A stretch of 64,000 bases of DNA from a bacterium (GCA_016716565.1 JADJWC010000003.1:1-64000); one strand, 5' to 3'. Positions 42,745 through 53,387 are shown, counted from the first letter of the stretch. Notes: generated by a model not told the origin, from the letters alone. Made by a program: numbers and translations.

Positions 42745-45700
42745 TGAAGAAAAAAATATTATCCTACTTCAAAGGCGATAGAAAGTATTTTGCTATCGTC
42801 TTTTTTATTTTCCTTCTTATCGTTATAACCGGATTAGTTACACCAATTCTCATTGAAAGTAAAAGATCTGATTGGGATAGACAATTATCAGATAAAATAT
42901 TTCAAGTTGAAGAAGGAATAAAAAATCTACTTTCTGAAAAAGAGAACGAATTAATATCTGCAAAAAACCTAATTAAAAACGATTTACAGCAATCCTTATT
43001 TGAAGAAAAGTACGAATACGGAAAATTAATTTCTCTACTTAATAGTGAAAATTTTAGTTCTTATTCAATAGAAATTGTTGCACCGAACGGTAAAATAATT
43101 GCCTGGAATAATTTGAGTGCTATCAGGCAGGAGGAAGTCTTTCCGTTTGTTTATCCTGTAAACGAAGTTTACTTCTTTAATTCACCACTGGTTACTTATT
43201 TGACTTTAATCGATACGATGATTTTGCATGGGGATAGGTTTTATCTTTTATTAAGTAAGCCCATTGAAAAACAATACTCTCTTCAAAATAAATTCTATAA
43301 AGAAATAAGTTTTACTGAAGAGTTATCCCAAAAGTTTAATACGCTTTTCAAAGTATACTATGATCCCTTTTCACAACCCTCCAAAGATGGCAGAAAACAT
43401 TCAGTAATTTTGCTCAACTTGCAAAAAAGTAAGATAGGTCTTGTTGACTTTTTCAAACCATCGCTTAGTTATGAAATAACAGAAATACAGGAGACCGCAA
43501 CCAGGATCCAGATTTTTTTACTTGTTGCCGGATTACTTTTTCTAACTCTCGGTATGAAATCAGATTTTCAGAGCATAAAATGGAAATCAATACGGCTTCT
43601 TACTCTGATTTTCTATTTTACTGTTTTAAGAATAATCCTCTACTGGTCAGGTTTTCCATCGAGATTTTTGAACGGTCCGCTAGTTGATCCGGCTTATTTT
43701 TCTTCAACATTTGCATGGGGAATAGTTAAAACGCCGATTGAGTTTTTTGTTACCAACGTCTTCCTTGTTATCATTGGTTTAAAATTCTTTCAGTACATTT
43801 TAGATTATTTTGCAGAAGAGGAGAACGGCAAATTTGCACTTCTGAAATTCATTCTATCACCACTGATTGCAATTCTTGCTTTTTACACTTTGAGAGGATT
43901 CGCAGCTTCAATCAAAAGTGTTGTCTTCGATTCGACAATCAGATATTTCAAAGAACCTGATTTGATACCGAGTGTTCCTGCATTGTTTATGAACCTAAAT
44001 ATACTGTTGCTTGGATTGGCAGTTGTGTTTGTTGTCATTTCATTTATACTCTTGATCGGTAAATTTATTAGATTATTTAAGAGAGAAGCAACTTTTACAA
44101 AGTTCATCAGTTTATTTTTATTAATTCAAGTTTCATGCTTCATCTTTTTTATCAAGCAGCCTGAACCACTTGTTACTCCGTTTATGTGGCTGGCATTTTT
44201 AACACTTATCTTTCTTGTGCTGGCAAACCTTTTATTCCGAAACAGAAATTTTACGCTGAACATAATTTATTCTTCTCTGATTGCTTCAGTGATTGCTATT
44301 TCAATGCTCAATTATTTTAATCTAGAGTTGGAAAGAAGATCATTGAAAGTGATCGCTTACGAAGTAAACAGGGCGAACAAAGAATTGCTTTCGTACCTGG
44401 TTGAAGAGACATTGAGAAATTCAGTGCAAAACGAAAACCTGGTTGCATCATTATATAAATTGGATTCAAACTTTGATTCTGAAGCGTTCATTGCCTGGAG
44501 TAAAAGTTCACTTCAAAGGGAATCACTCAATTCCGAGCTTATCATTTTCGATAGAAACCTTAAACCAAACGGCAGGTTTAATGTCGGGTTTGATGAATCA
44601 ATCGATTATAAAAAGCTGCTAACTAAAACTGAGTCCGGGATATCAATAAGCGAAATTAAATCGACTTCAAAATATGGGATTACTTATGCCGGAATTGTTC
44701 CTGTAGAAAATAATAATATCATAGATGGTTACATTGGTGTAGCAGCTGAGTTTAATGTTGAAAATCTTGGTGCAGCAGATTTCCCGGATTTTCTTGAATC
44801 AAATAAAGCTGCAATTGGTTCAGTAGTAGATTTAAATCTTGTCAAAATTTTTGAGTTTGCTGACAGGAAGCTGCTAAGTGTGAAAGGGAATGTTTTCCCC
44901 TCCAAGGAGCAACGCGAACATTTGATTAATGTTAAATTGTCACTTGATGGAGATGGCTGGACAAATCTTTCTTTTAACGGTGAGGATTATATAACATATG
45001 TATTGAAAACAAATTGGGATGGTACAGAAAAAACAACTGTTGTTTCCATAAAGGAAAAAGAAATTGCCTGGAGTCTTTATAACTTCTTCAAAATATTTAT
45101 CGTTCACTCATTATTCATACTTATCCTCGTGACACTTTTGATTTTCTTCCGGGCAATTAAATTGAAATATTCTTTCAGAACAAAACTGCTTGGTGCATTC
45201 TTACTGGTATCTATTATACCAATTATTGCACTTGCAGTTTATAATCGCGAAGTAGTTCGTGAAAGAACTAACGCTGCTATATTTAGTGAATTAAGTAAGA
45301 GATCTGAGTACCTGGAAAATCATGTAAAAGCTCAAATTCAAAAACATCCGGAAAGGGATTTTCTTGCAGCATTTGAAAATGCGGGAAAAGAATTAGGAAT
45401 TGCATTTACTGTTTATGAAAATGCAGAAAGAATTTTTAGTTCGAAATTAGAATATTTTGAAAACCGTTTGATTACCGGAAAATTAAAATCCGAAGTTCAC
45501 TACAATCTTAATTATCTCAGTTATCGGGAAACACTTACAAAAGAAGCAATCGACAATTATGTATACGATGCATACTATAGGAAAATTGATATCGGAGGGA
45601 AGGCTTTTATTCTTGGAGTGAACGATGCATTCAACAAGATCGAATTGTTTTATTCACCGGTCGATGCTGATATATTTTTATTCGGAATCTATTCATTCGC

Positions 45701-46574
45701 TGTTATTGTGATAACACTGCTTAGTACGCTATTCGCTAACCAGATATCCTCTCCGATCAGGCAGCTTACAAGAGCAACAAATGCAGTTGCACAAGGGGAT
45801 TTAAGTGTGCAGCTCGAGAACAAAGAAAAAGGTGAGTTGAAAGAATTGGTCGATGGTTTTAACTCGATGACGAACGAGCTTCAGAAAAATCAAAATGATA
45901 TTGCTGAACTTGAAAGAGAAAGTGCCTGGAAAGAAATGGCAAAGCAAGTGGCTCACGAAATAAAAAATCCCCTTACACCAATGAAACTTTCAGTACAACA
46001 GATTGTAGCAGCATATAATGATAAGAAAACGGAATTTGATGAAATACTTAAAAAGCTTTCACAAGCCATCCTGAACCAGATTGATAATTTGAGTCTGATT
46101 GCTTCTGAGTTTTCTTCTTTTGCAAAAATGCCGAGTCTTAAACTGGAAGAATTTGATTTAATATCTGTGGTCAGTGATACAGTCCACCTATTCGGTGATG
46201 AAGAAGCTGAAATTAAATTTCATACTGAAGCAGATAAAGTGATCGTTGAATCTGACAATTCGCAAATGCGGCGTATGTTCATCAACCTGATAAGAAATTC
46301 TATTCAAGCTAAAGCAAGCTTAATAGTTATCAAAATTACTGCTGAAGAAGGATATGCGATGATCAGAGTTTCAGATGATGGAAAAGGTATATCAACTGAA
46401 AATCAGAATAAAATTTTTGAAGCAAACTTTACTACAAAAGAAAAAGGTCTTGGTATTGGTTTAAAGTTAATAAAGAGATTTCTTGAGAATACAAATGGCG
46501 AAATTAAATTAATTTCATCTTCACCCGCCGGAACTGAATTCGGGATCAGGATTCCAATAAAAAATCAATCTTAA
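42744..46574 (+). CDS. large NtrY-like sensor histidine kinase
   Basis: 1276 residues. One N-terminal helix (about 17-35) and an extracytoplasmic sensor region precede a block of about seven helices (270-530). A second sensor loop follows, then helices near 790 and 830, a third loop and a helix near 980. HAMP (about 990-1045) leads to the kinase core. The H box is 'AKQVAHEIKNPLTPMKLS' with His1071, the N box 'INLIRNSIQAKA', then 'DDGKGIS' and 'KGLGIGLKL'. It resembles NtrY-like kinases, but the extra membrane region is unusual. No response regulator is adjacent. The start is coupled to the DUF4783 gene. Confidence 0.88.
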   Translation: MKKKILSYFKGDRKYFAIVFFIFLLIVITGLVTPILIESKRSDWDRQLSDKIFQVEEGIKNLLSEKENELISAKNLIKNDLQQSLFEEKYEYGKLISLLNSENFSSYSIEIVAPNGKIIAWNNLSAIRQEEVFPFVYPVNEVYFFNSPLVTYLTLIDTMILHGDRFYLLLSKPIEKQYSLQNKFYKEISFTEELSQKFNTLFKVYYDPFSQPSKDGRKHSVILLNLQKSKIGLVDFFKPSLSYEITEIQETATRIQIFLLVAGLLFLTLGMKSDFQSIKWKSIRLLTLIFYFTVLRIILYWSGFPSRFLNGPLVDPAYFSSTFAWGIVKTPIEFFVTNVFLVIIGLKFFQYILDYFAEEENGKFALLKFILSPLIAILAFYTLRGFAASIKSVVFDSTIRYFKEPDLIPSVPALFMNLNILLLGLAVVFVVISFILLIGKFIRLFKREATFTKFISLFLLIQVSCFIFFIKQPEPLVTPFMWLAFLTLIFLVLANLLFRNRNFTLNIIYSSLIASVIAISMLNYFNLELERRSLKVIAYEVNRANKELLSYLVEETLRNSVQNENLVASLYKLDSNFDSEAFIAWSKSSLQRESLNSELIIFDRNLKPNGRFNVGFDESIDYKKLLTKTESGISISEIKSTSKYGITYAGIVPVENNNIIDGYIGVAAEFNVENLGAADFPDFLESNKAAIGSVVDLNLVKIFEFADRKLLSVKGNVFPSKEQREHLINVKLSLDGDGWTNLSFNGEDYITYVLKTNWDGTEKTTVVSIKEKEIAWSLYNFFKIFIVHSLFILILVTLLIFFRAIKLKYSFRTKLLGAFLLVSIIPIIALAVYNREVVRERTNAAIFSELSKRSEYLENHVKAQIQKHPERDFLAAFENAGKELGIAFTVYENAERIFSSKLEYFENRLITGKLKSEVHYNLNYLSYRETLTKEAIDNYVYDAYYRKIDIGGKAFILGVNDAFNKIELFYSPVDADIFLFGIYSFAVIVITLLSTLFANQISSPIRQLTRATNAVAQGDLSVQLENKEKGELKELVDGFNSMTNELQKNQNDIAELERESAWKEMAKQVAHEIKNPLTPMKLSVQQIVAAYNDKKTEFDEILKKLSQAILNQIDNLSLIASEFSSFAKMPSLKLEEFDLISVVSDTVHLFGDEEAEIKFHTEADKVIVESDNSQMRRMFINLIRNSIQAKASLIVIKITAEEGYAMIRVSDDGKGISTENQNKIFEANFTTKEKGLGIGLKLIKRFLENTNGEIKLISSSPAGTEFGIRIPIKNQS

Positions 46575-46583
46575 AAAACCTGA

Positions 46584-49500
46584 ATGAGAATTTTAACTCA
46601 TCATCAAAGTAAAGCACTTGATATAAGCAAATCAGTTTCACTGACTGCTAATGCTGGTTCAGGAAAAACGTTTGTTCTCTCACAAAGATTCATAGAAATT
46701 TTACTTTCAACAGATACACAGCTAAATCAGATTGCAGCAATTACTTTTACTGAGAAAGCTGCCGGAGAACTTTTTAAAAGAATTTCCGAGGAACTACACA
46801 AAGCGTCTCTTCAATCCAAATTTTTATCACTTCGGGGAAAGATTGAAAAGTTGAGAAAGCAGCTGGTATCAGCAAAAATTTCTACGATTCATTCGTTCTG
46901 TATTGACTTGCTAAAAGAATTTCCAGTTGAAGCATCAATTGATGCTAACTTTATTCCGATAAATGAACAAAAAGCTTCTGAGTTAATTGATTTATCGGTG
47001 GAAAGCACACTTAATCAAATGCTGAAAGATCCCGATCTGCAGTCTGTTGTAAAGCAGCTTGTGAGACTGCTTGGTTCAAAAGCGAAGCTTGCCAGCGAAC
47101 TTGCCGGGATGATCAATAAGCGAAAAAATGTTCTTTCTCTTATTCCAAAACTTTATTCGCACGGAGTAGATGAAACAGCTAATCATTTATTCAAATTGTT
47201 TGATACAAATTTTAAACTTCTGTTTGAAAGGAAGATTCCTAAAGTTATTAAACACATTTCTTCCATTAACGATCGTATCCTTCTGAATAAACCTGATAAT
47301 GAAAGAGGAGTAGAAGTCAATTCTCTTTTGAAAAAGTATCATTCTGATCAAGATGCAATAAAAACAATCTTCTTCTTAAATCAGATTAGAGACTTAATTT
47401 TAACTTCATCAGGTTCAGTTCGGTCACAAGGTTATCTTTCTTCCGCAATGAGAGATGGACTGTCGGATACAATATCAATCCTCGAGGATTTTTTTAATGA
47501 TCTGAATGAGATTCATATTGATAATAATTACAAGAATGTTAATAAAGAGCTTGCACATTGTAGTCTGGCCATTATTCAAACTTTTCAAAACGTTAATACT
47601 GAATATGAAAGAAAGAAGTACGAACTTGGAGCGCTTGATTTCGAGGATATTCTGCTTAAAACAAAAAAATTGTTTGAGAATAAATCAGTCAGTCAAGCTC
47701 TTTCAAAAAAATATAAATATCTGCTTGTAGATGAATACCAGGATACAAATGAAATTCAGTATGAAATTTTTTTACCTCTTGTCGATGAATTGAAATCCGG
47801 AAATTTATTTATTGTCGGTGATGAGAAGCAGAGTATTTACCGATTTCGCGATGCTGAACTACAAGTTTTTTCAAAAACAAAATATGACATTCAGAAAATA
47901 AACGGAGATGAATCGGTTTTAACTCTCCCGGACAGTTTCAGGATGGCCCCTGCAATATGTTCTTTTACCAATACACTCTTCAGGGAGTTATTTAAAGATC
48001 CGAATATTTTTCTTAATGAAGTTTCAGCCTCAGATCTTGTTTGTGCACGTACAGATAAATTCGCGGGAAGTGTCGAGTTTATCATCGCAGATAAAGAAAA
48101 TGAAAGTGAAGCAGATCTTGTAGCCAAAAGAATTTTGAGTTTGAAACGAGATCACGGTGAAAGAATAAAAACGTGGAATGAAATTGCGGTGCTAGTTCGG
48201 AAACGTGCTTCATTTGCAGAACTTCAGAAAACATTTATAAAGTATCAAATTCCATTCAATTTAATCGGTGGTACCGGCTTTTACCAAAAGCAAAGTATCA
48301 GCGATATTTATAATTACTTTTCGTTTTTGTTAAATGAACAGAACGACGTTGCTTTAGTTGGACTTTTGCGATCTCCATTTTTTATGATTTCTGATACTGA
48401 TATACTAAAACTTTCATTGAATAAAGGTGAATCAATCTGGGAGAAAATAAAATTTCTATCAGACTTAAACGAAAATCCTTGGAAAAAAGTTTTAAATACA
48501 CTCAATGAAAATAAATCACTTGCTAAAAGAGTTAGTATTCCTTCTTTGCTCAGAAAAATTCTTAGTGAATCAAATTTTATTTCAATACTTTCCTCCCGAA
48601 TCGATGGTCAGCAGGAAATTTCCAACTTGAACAAATTGCTTTCGCTTACCAATGAATTTTTTGATAGTGAGTTTAATACCTTATATGATTATGTGACTTT
48701 TCTCGATGAAGCAATATCCAAAACCGAAGCTGAAGCTCAGGCACAAATTAAAGCTGGCAGTGATGGAGTGAATATTCTCACGATTCATCAGGCAAAAGGA
48801 TTGGAATACAGTGCAGTGTTTTTATTTAAATGTAATGATACTTCACAAGTGAATAAAGTTAAAGCCAGATCATTCACTGTGGATAAAGATTTTGGAATAC
48901 TCACAAAAGTTCCTGTTGATAATAATTACTTCGGAGAATATAAATCAGTTCCGATAACAGGAATTTTTAATATTATCGAATCAAAAAAAGAAAATGCTGA
49001 ACTGAAGCGTTTGTTGTACGTGGCGCTTACAAGAGCAAAAGATTATCTTTTTATTTCAATGACTGCTGATGATAAATCTTTCAAGAAAAATTCATTTGCA
49101 GCGATGATACATTCTGGACTTAAACAGGATCTGAACCAGGAACAAATTATACTTGAAGGAAAATTATCCTATCTTAAAAAGGATGATAATAACTACATTA
49201 AAAAAGAAGAAAGCATTACTCTCCCGATCCAAATCTTAAAAACTCTTGATGAAAAGGAAAATATATTTCCAATACAAACTCATCCTGGTGAAAAGAAATT
49301 TTTTCTTAAAAGAATAGTAGATCACTCGAGGGGAGAAGTAATTTCCGCTACACGATTTTCGACTTATGTAAGATGTCCTCTCAAGTATAATCTTACTTAC
49401 AATTACAAGCTTGGTGAATTAATCCAGCATTCAACCAAGAATAAGAAGTATTTTAAGAATCGGGAGAGCGAAGATTTTAATAGAAGCGAATTAAATTCTT

Positions 49501-50165
49501 ATTTGCTCGATGATGAGTCAAGACCTGATGAGTTCTCAAAAGTAAAGGGACAATTCATTCACTATATATTGCGAAAGGACAAAAGCCCTGAGGAATTAGA
49601 TGCTTACATTGATCAAAATATTACCAATAAATTTAATCCGGATGTATCAGGACCGATGATTCAGGAAATCAAAAATGAGTTGAAAGGATATTATTCTTCA
49701 AATGAATATAGCTTTATTAGTGCCTTTCAGAATTTCCGCAATGAATTCGAAGTTTATCTGAAGGAAGGGGATTATTATCTCTTCGGAATACTTGATAAGC
49801 TGATTATTGATGGAAAGAAATTGATCATTGTTGATTATAAAACCGATAACATTATCCCAAATGAAATTCAACTTAGAGCCAAAAAATATTTACCTCAACT
49901 GAAATTTTATGCTTATATTATTTCCAGAATTTATGATAAAAAATATAGTATCGAGGGCAGAATAATCTTCACAAAATATCCTGATAAGCCATTCACATTT
50001 GAATATGATAAATCCTCTGATGAGGAAATTAATACTGGTGTCAGGAATATGATTCAATCTATCAGAACTAATAAGTATTCTGTAAATTTGCATGAATGTT
50101 CATTCTGCATTTTTGCAGATAATAATTCAAATTGTATTAAGTCTAGCCAGAATATTTTTTCTTGA
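46584..50165 (+). CDS. UvrD/RecB-type helicase-nuclease (AddA-like)
   Basis: 1193 residues. Superfamily 1A helicase: Walker A 'TANAGSGKT' ending near Thr29, 'AAITFTEKAAGEL', Walker B 'LLVDEYQDTNEIQ', motif III 'VGDEKQSIYRFRDAE', late motifs 'ILTIHQAKGLEY' and 'LLYVALTRAKDYLF'. The C-terminal RecB-type nuclease has 'GILDKLIIDGKKLIIVDYKTDN' with Asp1084-x-Lys1086 and a 'CSFCIF..NSNC' cysteine set. It processes double-strand breaks for recombination. A partner AddB is not next to it. AddA versus a stand-alone relative is not settled. Confidence 0.88.
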   Translation: MRILTHHQSKALDISKSVSLTANAGSGKTFVLSQRFIEILLSTDTQLNQIAAITFTEKAAGELFKRISEELHKASLQSKFLSLRGKIEKLRKQLVSAKISTIHSFCIDLLKEFPVEASIDANFIPINEQKASELIDLSVESTLNQMLKDPDLQSVVKQLVRLLGSKAKLASELAGMINKRKNVLSLIPKLYSHGVDETANHLFKLFDTNFKLLFERKIPKVIKHISSINDRILLNKPDNERGVEVNSLLKKYHSDQDAIKTIFFLNQIRDLILTSSGSVRSQGYLSSAMRDGLSDTISILEDFFNDLNEIHIDNNYKNVNKELAHCSLAIIQTFQNVNTEYERKKYELGALDFEDILLKTKKLFENKSVSQALSKKYKYLLVDEYQDTNEIQYEIFLPLVDELKSGNLFIVGDEKQSIYRFRDAELQVFSKTKYDIQKINGDESVLTLPDSFRMAPAICSFTNTLFRELFKDPNIFLNEVSASDLVCARTDKFAGSVEFIIADKENESEADLVAKRILSLKRDHGERIKTWNEIAVLVRKRASFAELQKTFIKYQIPFNLIGGTGFYQKQSISDIYNYFSFLLNEQNDVALVGLLRSPFFMISDTDILKLSLNKGESIWEKIKFLSDLNENPWKKVLNTLNENKSLAKRVSIPSLLRKILSESNFISILSSRIDGQQEISNLNKLLSLTNEFFDSEFNTLYDYVTFLDEAISKTEAEAQAQIKAGSDGVNILTIHQAKGLEYSAVFLFKCNDTSQVNKVKARSFTVDKDFGILTKVPVDNNYFGEYKSVPITGIFNIIESKKENAELKRLLYVALTRAKDYLFISMTADDKSFKKNSFAAMIHSGLKQDLNQEQIILEGKLSYLKKDDNNYIKKEESITLPIQILKTLDEKENIFPIQTHPGEKKFFLKRIVDHSRGEVISATRFSTYVRCPLKYNLTYNYKLGELIQHSTKNKKYFKNRESEDFNRSELNSYLLDDESRPDEFSKVKGQFIHYILRKDKSPEELDAYIDQNITNKFNPDVSGPMIQEIKNELKGYYSSNEYSFISAFQNFRNEFEVYLKEGDYYLFGILDKLIIDGKKLIIVDYKTDNIIPNEIQLRAKKYLPQLKFYAYIISRIYDKKYSIEGRIIFTKYPDKPFTFEYDKSSDEEINTGVRNMIQSIRTNKYSVNLHECSFCIFADNNSNCIKSSQNIFS

Positions 50166-50180
50166 ACCAAAGGTTTATTA

Positions 50181-50645
50181 ATGAATAAAAAAGTAAAAGT
50201 TATCAGAGATCTTTCACTTGTTGAAAAGGAACTCAGCGCAGCGCAGGGTGGTGTGGTTGCGGTATCACTACAGAAAGATAGCTTTGCACAATTTGCTACA
50301 AATTTTGTTTATCAGAATAAAAACATCTTTTTCTATTTAGATAATGAAGAGCTTCTTCGTACTATAAAATTTGATTCGCTTGCAAAGTTTACGATCTTAA
50401 AAGATAAAAACGTTAGCAAGGAATTAATTGATAAGAAAGATCCGTTATACAGACTTTTTTCAATTGTTGTCACAGGTGTTATCCGCGAAGCCGAGGAACA
50501 GAAAACAATTAAGAGCGTTGCACAGAGTTTTATTGAAAAGTATTCGGGCAAGCTTTTACTTGCTGAAAAAGAAACTCAGACAAAGGGAAAACTTGTTGTC
50601 CTTGACTCTGAGGAACTTCTTGCATTTGATGAAATAGGTTATTGA
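50181..50645 (+). CDS. hypothetical protein
   Basis: 154 residues, no signal peptide and no membrane helix. An N-terminal helix is followed by alternating strands ('GVVAVSLQKDSFAQFATNFVY', 'KNIFFYLDNEELL', 'AKFTILKDKNV') and a helical C-terminal half. The strand layout loosely recalls split-barrel flavin-binding (PNPOx-like) proteins, but no binding residues are clear. It starts 15 bases after the helicase-nuclease gene, with AAAGG in front, so it may be co-transcribed. Function unknown. Confidence 0.6.
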   Translation: MNKKVKVIRDLSLVEKELSAAQGGVVAVSLQKDSFAQFATNFVYQNKNIFFYLDNEELLRTIKFDSLAKFTILKDKNVSKELIDKKDPLYRLFSIVVTGVIREAEEQKTIKSVAQSFIEKYSGKLLLAEKETQTKGKLVVLDSEELLAFDEIGY

Positions 50646-50711
50646 TTTAATGTCTGATGTTTATTCACAAATTATCCTTGTCCTGTCGCATAAATTATTT
50701 GAGGTGAATTT

Positions 50712-52343
50712 GTGCTGAATTACATCTGGCTTGCATTGATTTTACTAGGTTTCGGTGCTGCTTTATATACGGATGTTTCAAACACCAGTTCAGATAAATT
50801 TCGAAATTCCGTTCCATTCACTACTACCATTTTATTCACCGAAAATGTTGAGACAATTTCAGAAGGCAAATATTCTGCAACGATTGTTTTGGACAGAAAA
50901 TATTTTAACAAGTTTTACAGCGAAAACATCAGTTCAGATATGAACATTCCTGCAGAAGTAAATTTAAGTAAAGATTCACAAACAGGATTTATTTCACTGC
51001 AGATAAATGAAAAGTCTCCATCATTGTGGAAAGAAATGGCCGCTGCTTCGGGTGAACAAAATGATTTGAATGGGACTATAACATTAACTGAAAAATTATC
51101 AGACAATTCTTTTAAAGGAGAGATAGTAATTGAAACCGCTTCATTTATAAAGATGAAAGAAGTTACAAATTCTGTTATATCATATGCTGGAACTGCTGTT
51201 ACAATAGCTCTCGGTTTAATAGGAATAATGGCTCTGTGGCTTGGCATAATGAAAATTGCGGAGGAAGCAGGATTAATTAAAATAATTGCAGGTTCACTTA
51301 AACCGATAACAAAAAGACTATTTCCGGAAATTCCTTTAGATCATCCCGCAATGAGCTCAATGATCATGAACATTTCAGCAAATATGCTCGGGCTTGGAAA
51401 TGCTGCAACACCATTCGGTTTGAAGGCAATGGAAGAAATGGAAAAGATAAATCCGAATAAAGGCACGGCTTCAAATTCTATGGTAACTTTTCTGGCTATA
51501 AATACGGCAGGACTTACGTTAATTCCTGCAACTGCAATTGCTGTTCGTGCGGCATCAGGAAGTTCGAATCCTGCAATCATTATCGGTACGACTATTTTCG
51601 GAGCTTTCTGCGCTACAATTGCAGGCATTTCAGCAGCTAAATTATTTGAAAAGTTTTATCTGGAATCCTGGAGTTTCTCAAGCTGGTTTAAGAAAAATTT
51701 AAAATTTACTTTATCAATTTTATTTCTGATTGCAGTGTTAATTATTGTATTATTGACAGGCATTTTGTCTAAAGCAGGAAATATATTTTCCTTTATTTCA
51801 GCTGATGGTTTTAAAAATATTATTCAGTTAGTTTCAAGTCTTGCAATTCCTGTGATCATTGTTGTTTTTGTTTTGTACGGTGTAATCAAAAAGGTAAAAG
51901 TGTACGAAAGTTTTGTCGAAGGTGCGAAAGAAGGCTTTAATATCGCTGTAAAAATAATTCCTTACCTTGTGGCAATGTTGATTGCAATAGGAATTTTTCG
52001 TGCCGGTGGTGCGATGGACTATTTGATATTAGTTCTTACTCCAATTACAAATCTGATAGGAATGCCGGCAGAAGCTTTACCAATGGCATTGATGCGACCG
52101 CTTTCAGGAAGTGGATCACTGGGAATTATGTCCGAGAATCTTGCGGTTTACGGACCGGATTCATTCATCGGAATTTTAGTATCAACTTTTTACGGAAGCA
52201 CTGAAACAACTTTTTACGTTCTGGCATTATACTTTGGCGCAGTGAACATAAAAAGTACCAGACACGCTGTACCGGTTGGTTTAATTGCTGATGCAGCTGG
52301 TATTCTCGGTGCACTTTTCATAGTTAAGTTACTTTTTGGATAA
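50712..52343 (+). CDS. SpmA-SpmB fusion membrane protein (nucleoside-recognition/Gate domains)
   Basis: 543 residues, GTG start with GAGGTG 5 bases upstream. One N-terminal helix and an extracytoplasmic region (about 30-150) precede two Gate (nucleoside-recognition) domains. The first (about 160-310) has 'LGNAATPFGLKAMEEM', as in SpmA. The second (about 375-543) has 'MALMRPLSGSGSLGIM' and 'FYGSTETTFYVLALYFGAV', as in SpmB. In Firmicutes these are separate spore-maturation proteins. Here the fused form occurs in a presumed non-sporulating Gram-negative. Transport role is unknown. Confidence 0.85.
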   Translation: MLNYIWLALILLGFGAALYTDVSNTSSDKFRNSVPFTTTILFTENVETISEGKYSATIVLDRKYFNKFYSENISSDMNIPAEVNLSKDSQTGFISLQINEKSPSLWKEMAAASGEQNDLNGTITLTEKLSDNSFKGEIVIETASFIKMKEVTNSVISYAGTAVTIALGLIGIMALWLGIMKIAEEAGLIKIIAGSLKPITKRLFPEIPLDHPAMSSMIMNISANMLGLGNAATPFGLKAMEEMEKINPNKGTASNSMVTFLAINTAGLTLIPATAIAVRAASGSSNPAIIIGTTIFGAFCATIAGISAAKLFEKFYLESWSFSSWFKKNLKFTLSILFLIAVLIIVLLTGILSKAGNIFSFISADGFKNIIQLVSSLAIPVIIVVFVLYGVIKKVKVYESFVEGAKEGFNIAVKIIPYLVAMLIAIGIFRAGGAMDYLILVLTPITNLIGMPAEALPMALMRPLSGSGSLGIMSENLAVYGPDSFIGILVSTFYGSTETTFYVLALYFGAVNIKSTRHAVPVGLIADAAGILGALFIVKLLFG

Positions 52344-52362
52344 AAAAATAAATTCCTCTTTT

Positions 52363-53322
52363 ATGAAAGTATTTATTACAAGAGAACTACCTGAAATTGC
52401 ATTCGATTTACTTAGTAAAAATCATATACCATTCGATTACTTTAAAAGTGATAGCCCAATTCCAAGGAAAGTGCTTCTTAAGAAAGTGCAAGACTGTGAT
52501 GCTATAATTTCACTACTTACAGAAAAAATTGATAAGGAAGTCATAGATGCAATGCCTCAATGTAAAGTAATAGCTAATTACGCAGTGGGCTATAATAATA
52601 TAGATATCAATTATGCCAAAAAGAAAAATATTATTGTCACCAATACACCGGATGTTTTGACTGAATCCACAGCTGATCTTACAATGGCATTAGTTCTTGC
52701 CTGTGCAAGAAGGTTCAGTGAAGGTGAAAAGTTAATCCGCGCTGGCAAGTTCAAAGGTTGGAAACCTAAACTTTTATTAGGAATGGAGCTCAAAGAAAAA
52801 ACTTTTGGAATACTCGGCGCGGGAAGAATCGGCAGTGCTGTTGCTAAACGAGCCAAAGCATTCGGAACAAATATCATTTATGTTGATAATAAGAGAAATC
52901 AAAAACTTGAAAGAGTGACAGAAGCAAAAAAAGTTTCTTTGGATTATCTTCTTAAAAAATCTGATATTCTTTCATTACATCTGCCGCTAAATGAAAGGAC
53001 TTTTCATTATTTAGATGAAAATAAACTTAGCAGTCTCAAGAAAAATTCAATTCTTATCAACACAACACGTGGTGAGATAATTGATGAGAATGCACTTATC
53101 AAATTATTGAAAAAGAATAGATTTATGGCAGTCGGATTTGATGTATTTGAAAATGAACCAAAGATAAATCCGGACTTACTGAAATTTCAAAATGTTTTAG
53201 TAATGCCGCATTTAGGCAGTGCAACGAATGAAGCAAGGAATAGCATGGCAGAACTTGCAGCCAAAAATGTTATTAATGTCCTCAAAGGAAAGCCTGCATT
53301 AACACCGGTTTTCAAACTTTAA
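52363..53322 (+). CDS. D-2-hydroxyacid dehydrogenase (glyoxylate/hydroxypyruvate reductase-like)
   Basis: 319 residues from ATG 52363; the longer TTG form would overlap the previous gene. The NAD-binding core 'FGILGAGRIGSAVAKRAKAFG', the Arg loop 'LINTTRGEIIDENAL', the Glu in 'FDVFENEP' and the catalytic His block 'MPHLGSATNEAR' define the family. Close to GyaR/GhrB-type reductases, which act on glyoxylate or hydroxypyruvate. Exact substrate is not readable. It lies 19 bases after the SpmA-SpmB gene. Confidence 0.88.
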   Translation: MKVFITRELPEIAFDLLSKNHIPFDYFKSDSPIPRKVLLKKVQDCDAIISLLTEKIDKEVIDAMPQCKVIANYAVGYNNIDINYAKKKNIIVTNTPDVLTESTADLTMALVLACARRFSEGEKLIRAGKFKGWKPKLLLGMELKEKTFGILGAGRIGSAVAKRAKAFGTNIIYVDNKRNQKLERVTEAKKVSLDYLLKKSDILSLHLPLNERTFHYLDENKLSSLKKNSILINTTRGEIIDENALIKLLKKNRFMAVGFDVFENEPKINPDLLKFQNVLVMPHLGSATNEARNSMAELAAKNVINVLKGKPALTPVFKL

Positions 53323-53387
53323 AAGACAAATTTGGTTGCATGTATTTTTGTTAATAGGTAGTTTTGAAATAAAAAAAAGTTAAACAA

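Noticed and set aside
50712..52343. Evidence for sporulation
   Set aside because: SpmA/SpmB relatives are widespread outside spore formers and nothing else here points to sporulation.
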